Source: Actinospica robiniae DSM 44927 (GTDB lineage Bacteria > Actinomycetota > Actinomycetes > Streptomycetales > Catenulisporaceae). From it: a stretch of 64,000 nucleotides of DNA. The stretch is from assembly GCF_000504285.1 (NCBI RefSeq), contig NZ_KI632511.1, positions 5,252,154-5,316,153 on the forward strand. The letters are read 5' to 3'. The notes beneath the pieces were generated by a model. It did no database searches and was not told the DNA's origin. It saw only the letters and a program-made list of their open reading frames with translations. The translations under genes and the position numbers were made by a program. Shown in pieces: positions 36,125 through 44,396 of this stretch (position 1 is the first letter of the stretch; every line of letters starts with the position of its first letter).

Positions 36125-39100
36125 GGATCAGAAGCCTGAATCTGGTCCGCTACGGCCGGTTCACCGATCGCGCCCTGGACTTCTCCGCACCCGGCCTGCA
36201 CGTGGTCGTGGGGGCGAACGAGGCGGGCAAGTCGACGCTGCGCTCCTCGGTCGGCGAACTGCTCTACGGCATCCATCCGCAGACGAAGCTCGACTTCCTG
36301 CACGCCATGCAGGATCTGCGGATAGACGCGGTCTTACAGGGTACTGACGGCACCGTGCTCGAAGTGGTGCGGCTGAAGAAGAACAAGGACCCGCTGCGCA
36401 CGCCGGACGACCAGCCGCTACCGCAGGGGACGCTGGAGAGCCTGCTGGCCGGTGTCGACAAGGACGACTTCCTCCACGTGTTCGCCCTCGATCACGAGGA
36501 GGTGCGGGCCGGTGGGCAAGCGCTACTCAAGGGCGAGGGGGACCTCGGCGAGGCCCTGTTCGAGAGCCGGTCGAGCGCACGGCTGACCTCGATCCAGGAG
36601 CGACTGCGCGAGCAGTACAAGGACCTTTACACTTCGCGCGGCAAGAACCAGCCGCTCAATCTGCTGCTGGGCACGAACGGCCGCGTGGCTCAAGCGAAGC
36701 GCGAACGCGAGTCGGCGCTGCTCGATCCGCGCGAGTACCAACGGATCCGGGACGCGGCGGAGCAGGCGCGCGCCGACCTGCTGGAACTGACCGGCACACT
36801 GCGCGCGGACCAGACCGAGCTGAATCGGATGCGTCGGATCCGCCAGGCCTACACGGCCGTGAGCGAGCGCACGCGGCTGGCGAACGACCGCGCCGCGCTG
36901 CTGCTGCAAGGCACGGCGGCACCGGCCCATGCTCAGGACACTTACAGCGAACTCGACAAGGACCGCAGGGCTCTGACCGACGGCGAAGGCGCGGCACACA
37001 GCGAACTCGAGAAGATCGAGACGCAGCTCGCCGAGCTCCAGCTGCGCGCGGAAGCCGCCGGCGTGCTCACCAGTGAGGGTGCGTCATCGGGCCCTGAGTA
37101 CGTCGCCCGGCTCGAGGATCTGCTGGTGCAGGTGGAGGATCTGCGCGACACCGGTCGGGAAGCCGACGTGCGCTGGGATGAGGCACGCAAGACGGTCCTC
37201 AAGCGCGAGCAGGAGCTGGCCAGGCACGAGGCCGCTTTCGCCGAACTGGCCGCTCCGGTGGATTCGACTGCGCTGCGCGCCGGACTGAGGGCACTGCCGG
37301 AAGGGCTGACCGCTCGGGTCGAAAGCCTTCGCCGGCAAGCGGATGCGGCGCAGAAGAAGCTGGCGACGGCGCGCAAGCGGCACACTCGCTTCGCGCTGCC
37401 GGAAGAGCTCGGCGCGCTGCCGATGCCGGGCGAGCGCGAGTTGGCGGCGCAGCTCAAGCGGATCGCCGAGGCCGAGGCTCGGTTGGCTGAGGCCACTCGC
37501 CGGCTCGACGAGGAGACCGCGCGGGAGCGCGAGCAGCGACGCACACTGGACAACTTCCTCGCGCAGGACCCGCCGCCGTCCGAGGAGGACCTCGAGCAGA
37601 TCAGGGCTCGGCGAAACCAGCTGTGGACCCGACTGCGGCCGAGCCTGTTGGAGGGCAACGCATCTTCGTCGCCGGAGTTCGTGCCCGAATACGAGGCGGC
37701 CGTCTCAGCCGGGGACGAGACGGCAGACCGGATGCGCCGCGAGGCTCAGCGCCTGGCCGAGCGGCGCGGGCTGGAACTGGCCGTGCGGGAGTCCGCGGAT
37801 CGCGTCGTCGAACTCGATGATGCTCTCGCGGTGGCGCGAGCTGCCCGGGACGAACTCGACATCGACTGGCGGCGGCTGTGGGAGCCCAGTGCCATCGCCT
37901 CGCCGGCACCGGAAGCTGCGGACGACCTGATGCGCGCATGGGCGGAGCTGCGCGAACTCGCCGACGCGCACGCCCAGCACCTCCTCGATCTCACGGCTGA
38001 CGAAGCAGCGTCCGACACCCATGCCGCACGCCTGCGCGTGCTGTTGACCGAAGCCGGAGTGAGCAATGTCAGCGCCAGCCTCAGCCTGCCGGAGCTGCGC
38101 GAACTCGCGGACCAGCGGGAGACGCGGCTGGCCGAAGCCGCGCGCGAGCACGCGGCGGGGATCGCCAAGATCAGCGACGTGCGGGCCGAACTCGGCGAAG
38201 CGCAGCGCGAAGAGAGCGAGATCGCAGAGTTCGTCGAAGGCATCAAGCGAGCCTGGGCGCAGCTGACCGCCGCGCACGGCGTCGACGGCACTCCGGACGT
38301 CGTCAAGACTGCGATCGAGCGGATGCTCAAGGTCGAAGAGGACCGGTCGCGGCTGCACGCGCAGCGCGAGGACCTCGGCTCGGCGCTGCGCAAGACGCAG
38401 GAGCAGCAGGAGCGGACGCAAGCCGACTTCCAGCGGCTGCTGGGCGAATGCGGAGCCGAATCAGAGGACGATCTCCGCGAGGCCATCGCCCGCGGCACGC
38501 AGCTGCGCCGCATCGAGGACCGGCTGGAGTCGGTGCTGACCGCGTTGGACGGGCAGGGCTTGAGCATCGAGCAGCTCGAGCGTGAGGTGGCCGAGCACGA
38601 TGTGGACGAACTCGACGCGCTGATCGCCGAGCGGGAGAAGACCGTCGAAGCACTCGACGACACCCGCGCCGCGAAGAACACCGAGCTGGCGCAACGCGAA
38701 CAGGACCTGCGCCGGATGGACGGTTCGGCCGCGGCGGCCGAGAAGGCCGAAGCCGTGGAACAGGAACTGGCCTCCGTCGTCGCCCACAGTCAGGAGTACC
38801 TGCGGCTCTACCTCGCCGAACGTCTGCTGCTGGAGAACATCGAGACCTACCGCCAGCAGCACCAGGGGCCCGTGCTCAACCGGGCCCAGCAGGTCTTCGC
38901 CGAGCTCACCAGCGGCCGTTTTGCACAGCTTGTGGACGACACCGGCCCCGACGGCAAGGCCGTGCTGCGCGCACGGCGTGCGGCAGACGGCGGCGCGGAC
39001 GGCGCGCTCGTCGGCGTCGAGGGGATGAGCGAAGGCACCCGCGACCAGCTGTACCTCGCCCTGCGGCTGGCCACCCTGGAGCGGTACGCCGACGAGGGCC

Positions 39101-39291
39101 GGGCGATGCCGCTGCTGCTCGACGACGTGCTGATGACTTTCGACGACGGGCGCTCGGCCGCGGCTCTGCGCGTGTTCGACGAGCTGTCCGAGCGGTTCCA
39201 GGTGATCCTGCTCACCCACCACACGCACCTGATCGACGTCGCGGCCGGAGTGCTGCCGGCCGAGCGCCTGCACGTCCACCGCGTCGGGTAG
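36121..39291 (+). CDS. SbcC/YhaN-type AAA ATPase with coiled coil
   Basis: 1056 residues. Walker A GANEAGKST (31-39) is preceded by IRSLNLVRYGRFTDRALDF; the centre is long heptad-rich coiled coil rich in Glu, Arg, Ala; the C-terminus has the ABC-type signature GMSEGTRDQLYLALRLA, Walker B LLLDDVLMTFDDGR and the H-loop LLTHHTHLI. This is the Rad50/SbcC-like partner of the upstream phosphoesterase. ATG 36121 overlaps the yhaO stop. GAA glutamate codons are noticeably more frequent than in neighbours. Confidence 0.9.
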   Translation: MRIRSLNLVRYGRFTDRALDFSAPGLHVVVGANEAGKSTLRSSVGELLYGIHPQTKLDFLHAMQDLRIDAVLQGTDGTVLEVVRLKKNKDPLRTPDDQPLPQGTLESLLAGVDKDDFLHVFALDHEEVRAGGQALLKGEGDLGEALFESRSSARLTSIQERLREQYKDLYTSRGKNQPLNLLLGTNGRVAQAKRERESALLDPREYQRIRDAAEQARADLLELTGTLRADQTELNRMRRIRQAYTAVSERTRLANDRAALLLQGTAAPAHAQDTYSELDKDRRALTDGEGAAHSELEKIETQLAELQLRAEAAGVLTSEGASSGPEYVARLEDLLVQVEDLRDTGREADVRWDEARKTVLKREQELARHEAAFAELAAPVDSTALRAGLRALPEGLTARVESLRRQADAAQKKLATARKRHTRFALPEELGALPMPGERELAAQLKRIAEAEARLAEATRRLDEETAREREQRRTLDNFLAQDPPPSEEDLEQIRARRNQLWTRLRPSLLEGNASSSPEFVPEYEAAVSAGDETADRMRREAQRLAERRGLELAVRESADRVVELDDALAVARAARDELDIDWRRLWEPSAIASPAPEAADDLMRAWAELRELADAHAQHLLDLTADEAASDTHAARLRVLLTEAGVSNVSASLSLPELRELADQRETRLAEAAREHAAGIAKISDVRAELGEAQREESEIAEFVEGIKRAWAQLTAAHGVDGTPDVVKTAIERMLKVEEDRSRLHAQREDLGSALRKTQEQQERTQADFQRLLGECGAESEDDLREAIARGTQLRRIEDRLESVLTALDGQGLSIEQLEREVAEHDVDELDALIAEREKTVEALDDTRAAKNTELAQREQDLRRMDGSAAAAEKAEAVEQELASVVAHSQEYLRLYLAERLLLENIETYRQQHQGPVLNRAQQVFAELTSGRFAQLVDDTGPDGKAVLRARRAADGGADGALVGVEGMSEGTRDQLYLALRLATLERYADEGRAMPLLLDDVLMTFDDGRSAAALRVFDELSERFQVILLTHHTHLIDVAAGVLPAERLHVHRVG

Positions 39292-39345
39292 CCGGGTGGG
39301 GCTTGCTCTGGGCGCGAGGCGGCCGGAACGACCTTCGGCCGCTGG

Positions 39346-39492
39346 TAGACTGGCGATCGCGTGGCCTCGTAGTGCGGTGTTGCCAGCCTGAGCAACCAGT
39401 GGTGATCAGACACCGCACGGTCGGCCCCGAACGGGAGATCCGGCTCGCCGCGCTTACCACGGAGTTCCAACAGAAGAGGCTGTCTCACACTC
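39346..39492 (+). promoter_or_regulatory. rpsT promoter and structured leader
   Basis: TAGACT (39346-39351) is a likely -10, giving a leader of about 135 nt. GTGCGGTGT (39372-39380) pairs with ACACCGCAC (39410-39418), a 9-bp perfect stem. Ribosomal proteins often bind their own leaders, so autoregulation by S20 is possible. Confidence 0.5.
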
Positions 39493-39759
39493 ATGGCTAA
39501 CATCAAGTCGCAGATCAAGCGGATCAAGACCAACGAGAAGGCCCGGCTGCGCAACAAGGCGTACAAGTCCGAGCTGAAGACGGCGATCCGCCGCACCCGC
39601 GAGGCCGTCGCCGCCGGCGACCTGGCCAAGGCGCAGGAGGCGGCCGCGTTCGCGTCCCGCAAGCTGGACAAGGCCGTCTCGAAGGGCGTCATCCACGCCA
39701 ACCAGGCCGCCAACAAGAAGTCCGCGCTGGCCAAGGCCGTCAACACGATCAACGCCTGA
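39493..39759 (+). CDS. rpsT: 30S ribosomal protein S20
   Basis: 88 residues, [22 protein letters not shown] to the end, the standard bS20 sequence that binds the 5-prime domain of 16S rRNA. AGAAGAGG lies a short distance before ATG. Opposite strand from holA, convergent with it. Confidence 0.98.
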   Translation: MANIKSQIKRIKTNEKARLRNKAYKSELKTAIRRTREAVAAGDLAKAQEAAAFASRKLDKAVSKGVIHANQAANKKSALAKAVNTINA

Positions 39760-39773
39760 TCTGGCTGATCTCC

Positions 39774-39813
39774 CCGAGGCCCCGCCGTCCGATTCGGACG
39801 CGCGGGGCCTCGG
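39774..39813. terminator. Bidirectional hairpin between rpsT and holA
   Basis: CCGAGGCCCCGC pairs with GCGGGGCCTCGG and encloses a second stem CGTCCG/CGGACG, giving a 40-bp imperfect palindrome between the convergent stops. Confidence 0.8.
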
Positions 39814-39831
39814 TCGTTCTCCGGACGCGTC

Positions 39832-40752
39832 CTAGAGGGTGAGCACCAGCTTCTCCAGCGCGTAGCCCGGATCCGCGCCGGCGCCCTTGACCGCCGCGTC
39901 GGCCGCGGCGACCGCGCGCATCGCCGTGGCCAGCCGGGCCGGATTCCAGCTGCGGGCCTGCTTGCGCAGCTTGTCCACCTGCCACGGCGGCAGCCCCAGG
40001 TCGCGCGCGCCGCCGCCGGACGCCGCGACCTTGCCGAGCCGGCGCAGCCCGGTGGCCAGCGCGCTCACGATCAGCACCGGCGCGACGCCGGTGTCGAGCG
40101 CGAACCGCAGCTGCTCCAGCGCCTCGTAGCGCCGGCCCTCGATCGCCAGGTCCGCGATGGTGAAGCCGGAGACCTCGGCGCGCCCCTGGTAGTAGCGCGC
40201 CACCACCGACTCGTCCACCGTGCCCTCGGTGTCCGCGGCCAGCTGGCTCACCGCCGCGGCGAGCTCGCGCAGATCCGAGCCGATCGCGTCGGCCAACGCG
40301 CGGGCGGCCTCGTCCGTCACCGCGCGCTTGGACCGGCGGAACTCGCTCTTGACGAAGCCGACCCGGTCCCCCGGCTTGGTCAGCTTCGGGCAGTCGACCA
40401 CGTTCGGCTTGTGCTTGCGCACCGCGTCCAGCAGCGCCTTGCCCTTGGCGCCGCCGCTGTGCACCAGCACCAGCACCGTGGTGTCCGCCGGGTCGCCTAG
40501 GTAGCGGGTGACCTCGGTCGCCTGATCTGCCGTCAGATCCTGCACCGCGCGCAGGATCACCACCTTCGCCTCGCCGAACAGCGAGGGCGAGACCAGCTCG
40601 GCGAAGGAGCCCGCGGCGAGCTGCCCCGGGGCGGTGTCGCAGATCTCCACGGCCGGGTCGGCCGCCCGGGCCGCGGCCACCACCTCGGCCACGGCCCGGT
40701 CGGCGAGCAGCTCCTCCGGGCCGGTGACCAGGGTGAGCGGGGGAACCGTCAC
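39832..40752 (-). CDS. holA: DNA polymerase III delta subunit
   Basis: Clamp-loader subunit that opens the beta sliding clamp. 306 residues with the N-terminal LTLVTGPEELLADRAVAEV, the AAA+-like fold without a functional P-loop, and the C-terminal collar (PPWQVDKLRKQARSWNPARL). GTG start overlaps the ptrB-like stop by GTGA, so it is co-translated with the peptidase gene, an uncommon partner. Confidence 0.93.
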   Translation of the reverse strand: MTVPPLTLVTGPEELLADRAVAEVVAAARAADPAVEICDTAPGQLAAGSFAELVSPSLFGEAKVVILRAVQDLTADQATEVTRYLGDPADTTVLVLVHSGGAKGKALLDAVRKHKPNVVDCPKLTKPGDRVGFVKSEFRRSKRAVTDEAARALADAIGSDLRELAAAVSQLAADTEGTVDESVVARYYQGRAEVSGFTIADLAIEGRRYEALEQLRFALDTGVAPVLIVSALATGLRRLGKVAASGGGARDLGLPPWQVDKLRKQARSWNPARLATAMRAVAAADAAVKGAGADPGYALEKLVLTL

Positions 40753-42926
40753 GCCCCCGCCTCACTCGCCTCCGCGTCGGCCGCCGCGGTCTCGGCGCCC
40801 TCCGCGTCCGCCGGGTCGAGCACGCCGACCGTGGCGCACACCCACGCCAGCGCGAAGGCCTCCTGCCGCCAGGCGTCGTAGCGCCCCGACTTGCCGCCGT
40901 GGCCGGCCGACTCCATGTCGGTCTTGAGCAGGATGTCGGAGGTGCTCCCGTTCAGCGCCGTCACCCTCAGCCGGGCGACCCACTTGGCCGGCTCGTGGTA
41001 CCCGACACGCGTGTCGTTCACGCTGGTGCGCACCAGTATGGCCGGGTAGTGCACCGGCTCGACGTTCTCGTACGGGCTGTAGGACTTCATGTAGGCGTAG
41101 ACCTCGGCCGACTCGAGCGGGTTGCCCCACTCCTCCCACTCCATCACCGTCAGCGGCAGGCTCGGGTCCAGGATGGTGTTGAGCGCGTCCACGAACGGGA
41201 CCTCGGCCAGCACGCCGTGCCACAGCTCCGGCGCCAGGTTCGCGGCCGCGCCCATGAGCAGGCCGCCGGCCGAGCCGCCGCGCGCGATCAGCCGCTCCGG
41301 CGAGGTCCAGCCCTGCTCGACCATGGCCCGGCCGGCCGCCACGAAGTCGGTGAAGGTGTTGCGCTTGTGCAGCAGCTTGCCCTGCTCGTACCAGATCCGG
41401 CCCATCTCGCCGCCGCCGCGCACGTGCGCGATCGCGAACACGAACCCGCGGTCGAGCAGGCTCAGGCGGGCCACCGAGAAGTACGGGTCGATCGACGACT
41501 CATAGGAGCCGTACCCGTAGAGCAGGCAAGGCGCATTGCCGTCGGGCACCAGGCCCTTGCGATGCACCACCGAGACCGGGACCTTCGTGCCGTCCTCGGC
41601 CGTGGCCCATACCCGGCGCTGCTCGTACTCGTCCGGGTCGAACCCGCCGAGCACCGGAGTGCGCTTGAGCAGCGTCAGCTCGCCGGTCGAGATCTCGTAG
41701 TCGTACACGGACGAAGGCGTCACCATCGAGGTGTAGCCCAGTCGCAGCCGGTCCGAGTGGTACTCCGGGTTGGCCCCGGTGCCCACGGTGTAGATCGGCT
41801 CCTCGAAGGCGATCGGCACGCCGACGGCGCTCGGCACCCCGTCCTCGAACGGGTGCACGGCCACGCCGGTCAGGCCGTCCTTGCGGTAGGAGACCACGAA
41901 GTGGTCGGCGAACACCTCGGCCTCCACCAGCCGCACGCCCGCGTCGTGCGGGATCAGCGGCGTCCACTCGCCCGGCTCGCCGATCGGCGCCGTGGCCAGC
42001 TCGAAGTTCTCGCCGCCCGCGTTGTGCACGACGAACAGCACGTCGCGCGACGCGTCGTCCGGGTGCGCCCAGTGGTCCACCGAGTACTCGACGCCGGTCT
42101 CGCGCGCCCGCACGAGCCGGAACTCGCCGAGCGGGGCGTCGGCCGGCAGCAGCCAGGACTCGCTGGTGATCTTCGAGCCGAGCTCGATCCCGATGTAGCG
42201 CTCGCTGCGGGTGAGCCCGACCCCGAGCCAGAACTTCTCGTCGGACTCCTCGTAGACCACCACGTCCTGCTCGGCCGGGGTGCCGATGACGTGCCGCATC
42301 ACCCGGTAGGGCCGCCAGGCCTCGTCCGCGACCGTGTAGAAGAGCACGGAGTTGTCGATCGACCAGGCCGTCGAGTAGTGCACGTCCGGGATGACGTCGG
42401 CCAGATCGGCTCCGGTGGCGAGATCCCGCACCCGCAGGGTGAAGCGCTCATCGCCGTCGAAGTCGGTCGAGTACGCCAGCAGGCGGTCGTCCGGGGAGAG
42501 GTCGTAGGAGCCGAGGGAGAAGAAGTCGTGCCCCTCGGCCAGTACGTTCCCGTCCAGCAGGATCTGCTCGCCGGGCAGCGCCGAGCCGTCCTCGGACAGC
42601 TCCGGCGGGTTCGGCCCGGAGGCCGCGAGCCGGCAGTGAATGCCGTACTGCTTGCCCTCCTCGGTCCGGGAGTAGTGCCACCAGTCGCCCTTGCGCTCCG
42701 GCACGGACAGGTCGGTCTCCTTGGTGCGCCGCTTGATCTCCTGGAAGATCCGCTCGCGCAGTCCCGCCTGCCCGGCCGTGGCCTCGGTGGTGAACGCGTT
42801 CTCCGCTTCGAGGTAAGCGGTGGTGTCCTTGTCGTCCTTGTCGATCAGCCAGTAATAGGGGTCCACAACTAGGTCGGAGTGCTGGACACGCTCATGCGGC
42901 ACGGTTTTGGCGACGGGTGGCTTCAT
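40749..42926 (-). CDS. ptrB: Oligopeptidase B-type prolyl oligopeptidase
   Basis: Serine peptidase that cleaves small peptides after basic residues. 725 residues: a beta-propeller N-terminal domain (about 70-420) and a C-terminal alpha/beta hydrolase with the nucleophile in ARGGSAGGLLMGA, preceded by LYGYGSYESSIDPYFSVARLSLLDRGFVFAIAHVRGG split by eye into shorter landmarks, and a C-terminal GHGGKSGR that holds the catalytic His. No signal peptide. TAGGAT lies 6 nt before ATG. Confidence 0.94.
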   Translation of the reverse strand: MKPPVAKTVPHERVQHSDLVVDPYYWLIDKDDKDTTAYLEAENAFTTEATAGQAGLRERIFQEIKRRTKETDLSVPERKGDWWHYSRTEEGKQYGIHCRLAASGPNPPELSEDGSALPGEQILLDGNVLAEGHDFFSLGSYDLSPDDRLLAYSTDFDGDERFTLRVRDLATGADLADVIPDVHYSTAWSIDNSVLFYTVADEAWRPYRVMRHVIGTPAEQDVVVYEESDEKFWLGVGLTRSERYIGIELGSKITSESWLLPADAPLGEFRLVRARETGVEYSVDHWAHPDDASRDVLFVVHNAGGENFELATAPIGEPGEWTPLIPHDAGVRLVEAEVFADHFVVSYRKDGLTGVAVHPFEDGVPSAVGVPIAFEEPIYTVGTGANPEYHSDRLRLGYTSMVTPSSVYDYEISTGELTLLKRTPVLGGFDPDEYEQRRVWATAEDGTKVPVSVVHRKGLVPDGNAPCLLYGYGSYESSIDPYFSVARLSLLDRGFVFAIAHVRGGGEMGRIWYEQGKLLHKRNTFTDFVAAGRAMVEQGWTSPERLIARGGSAGGLLMGAAANLAPELWHGVLAEVPFVDALNTILDPSLPLTVMEWEEWGNPLESAEVYAYMKSYSPYENVEPVHYPAILVRTSVNDTRVGYHEPAKWVARLRVTALNGSTSDILLKTDMESAGHGGKSGRYDAWRQEAFALAWVCATVGVLDPADAEGAETAAADAEASEAGA

Positions 42927-42932
42927 AGGTCG

Positions 42933-42938
42933 ATCCTA
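42933..42938 (-). promoter_or_regulatory. Predicted -10 of ptrB
   Basis: TAGGAT, 6 nt, ATG 42926 on the minus strand. It would also transcribe holA through the overlap. Confidence 0.5.
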
Positions 42939-42996
42939 AGACCCGGACCCGACAGCCGACCCGAATATCGCCACGGCGCGTGGAGCGCGCTCCGGC

Positions 42997-44334
42997 TCAG
43001 TACTGCGGGGGCTGCAGCACCGCCGCCAGCTGCTCGCCCTGCTTGCCCGGCATCATCGTGGCCACCATCGAGCCGTCGGTGAAGTGCAGCTCCGCCCGCG
43101 GCGTACGCCCGTGCTTGAGAGCCTCCTTGCCGCCCTCCAGCCGCACGCCGGCGATCGCCGTGCGCGGTACCGCGTAGACGAGGCGCATGGCGGCTCCGCC
43201 GAGCCGAGCACCACGGAAGACGAGGTAGCGCTGGTTGGTGACGGCCCCGTAGGCGCCGGGACCGTAGTCCTCGGAGGTGGCCCGGATGTAGCGGATGAGC
43301 CAGCCCGCCTGGCTCACCCAGCCGCCGACGAACACCGGCCCGGCCAGCGCCTTGAACATCGCGTCGGTGGCCTTCTCGGCGAGCTTCTCGGAGAGCGCCT
43401 CGCCCGGGGCCACCGCCCACTTGATGCCGCGGTTCATCTTGCCGCTGGCCCGGTTGATGTCGCCGAGCAGGTGGTGCTGGCCCTCGATGGCGATCTTCAG
43501 CTCGTGCGGCGTCTCCTCGATGGTGGAGTCGAGCTTGAGCATGAAGCCGTAGAAGACCTGCTCGCCCGGCTGCAGGAAGGGGCCGGCGCCGGTGAGGAAG
43601 GCGTCGCGCACCTTGGGCAGGTTCGGCGGCGGCGGGAACGAGACCGGCGCGCCGCCGGACTGGTCCATCGGCGGCAGAGTCGCCGAGGACTGGGAGGAGG
43701 AGGGCGAGAACTGCTGCGGGATCTGCGGGGCGGGCGGCTGCTGCGGCTGCGGATACTGCGGCTGCTGTTGCGGCGGGGCCGGCGGGGCCATCGGCGCCTG
43801 GACGGCGCCGGAGCTCTGGCCGAACGGCGGGACGTAAGCCTGCTGCGGCGGGGGCTGCTGCTGGAACTGCGGCTGAGGCTGCTGCTGCTGCTGGGGCGGA
43901 GCGTAGGGCTGCTGCGGCGGGGCGTACTGCTGCGGGTAAGGCTGCTGCGGGTACTGCGGGGGCGGCGGAGCGTACTGCTGCGGAGCCGGGGGCTGCGGCG
44001 GGTAGGGCTGCTGCGGATACTGCGGCTGCGCGTACTGCTGCTGCGCGTACTGCTGCTGCTGTGGGTACGGCTGCTGGGGCATCGGCGGCGGGTACGCGGG
44101 GGCCGGGTACTGCGGCTGCGGGTATTGCTGCGGCGGGTAAGGCTGCTGCGGATACTGCGGCTGCGCATACTGCTGCGGCGGCACGTACTGCTGCTGCGGC
44201 GGCGGGGCGTACTGAGCCGGCGCGCCGTAATGAGGGGCCTGATGGCCTGGCGCCGCGACTGGCTGCTGCGGCGCGTCGACCGGTTCCGGCTCAGGTGTCC
44301 ACTGCTGCGGGAACTGCTGAGCCGACTGGTCCAT
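42997..44334 (-). CDS. Pro/Gln/Tyr-rich low-complexity protein with C-terminal PH-like domain
   Basis: 445 residues in two parts. Residues 1-235 consist almost only of P, Q, Y and A in irregular repeats such as YPQQPYPPQ, QYAQPQYPQQ and QYAPPPPQY; such composition predicts disorder and resembles prion-like or self-associating regions. Residues about 238-445 look folded: KVRDAFLTGAGPFLQPGEQV, then YGAVTNQRYLVFRGARLGG, AIAGVRLEGG and AELHFTDGS, a beta pattern like bacterial PH domains or membrane-associated proteins. No signal peptide. Function unknown. GGTGGGG precedes ATG. An 11-bp inverted repeat lies in its promoter region. Confidence 0.8.
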   Translation of the reverse strand: MDQSAQQFPQQWTPEPEPVDAPQQPVAAPGHQAPHYGAPAQYAPPPQQQYVPPQQYAQPQYPQQPYPPQQYPQPQYPAPAYPPPMPQQPYPQQQQYAQQQYAQPQYPQQPYPPQPPAPQQYAPPPPQYPQQPYPQQYAPPQQPYAPPQQQQQPQPQFQQQPPPQQAYVPPFGQSSGAVQAPMAPPAPPQQQPQYPQPQQPPAPQIPQQFSPSSSQSSATLPPMDQSGGAPVSFPPPPNLPKVRDAFLTGAGPFLQPGEQVFYGFMLKLDSTIEETPHELKIAIEGQHHLLGDINRASGKMNRGIKWAVAPGEALSEKLAEKATDAMFKALAGPVFVGGWVSQAGWLIRYIRATSEDYGPGAYGAVTNQRYLVFRGARLGGAAMRLVYAVPRTAIAGVRLEGGKEALKHGRTPRAELHFTDGSMVATMMPGKQGEQLAAVLQPPQY

Positions 44335-44346
44335 GACCCCACCCGT

Positions 44347-44393
44347 AATCTCTAGACAATGAACTGATTCAAAGCCATCCGAGTCTAGAGATT
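44347..44393. promoter_or_regulatory. 11-bp perfect inverted repeat upstream of the PQY gene
   Basis: AATCTCTAGAC (44347-44357), 25-bp spacer, GTCTAGAGATT (44383-44393), in the 62 bp between the PQY start and the stop of the upstream gene. The spacer holds a TTGAAT-like hexamer on the minus strand and the start-proximal arm contains TAGAGATT, so the arms would flank or cover a promoter. Most likely an operator; less likely an RNA hairpin. Confidence 0.6.
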
Positions 44394-44396
44394 GGA

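Noticed and set aside
43750-44230. CRISPR-like or satellite repeat
   Set aside because: The CTGCTGCGG-type repetition is coding sequence for the P/Q/Y-rich region, with irregular unit length and no spacers.
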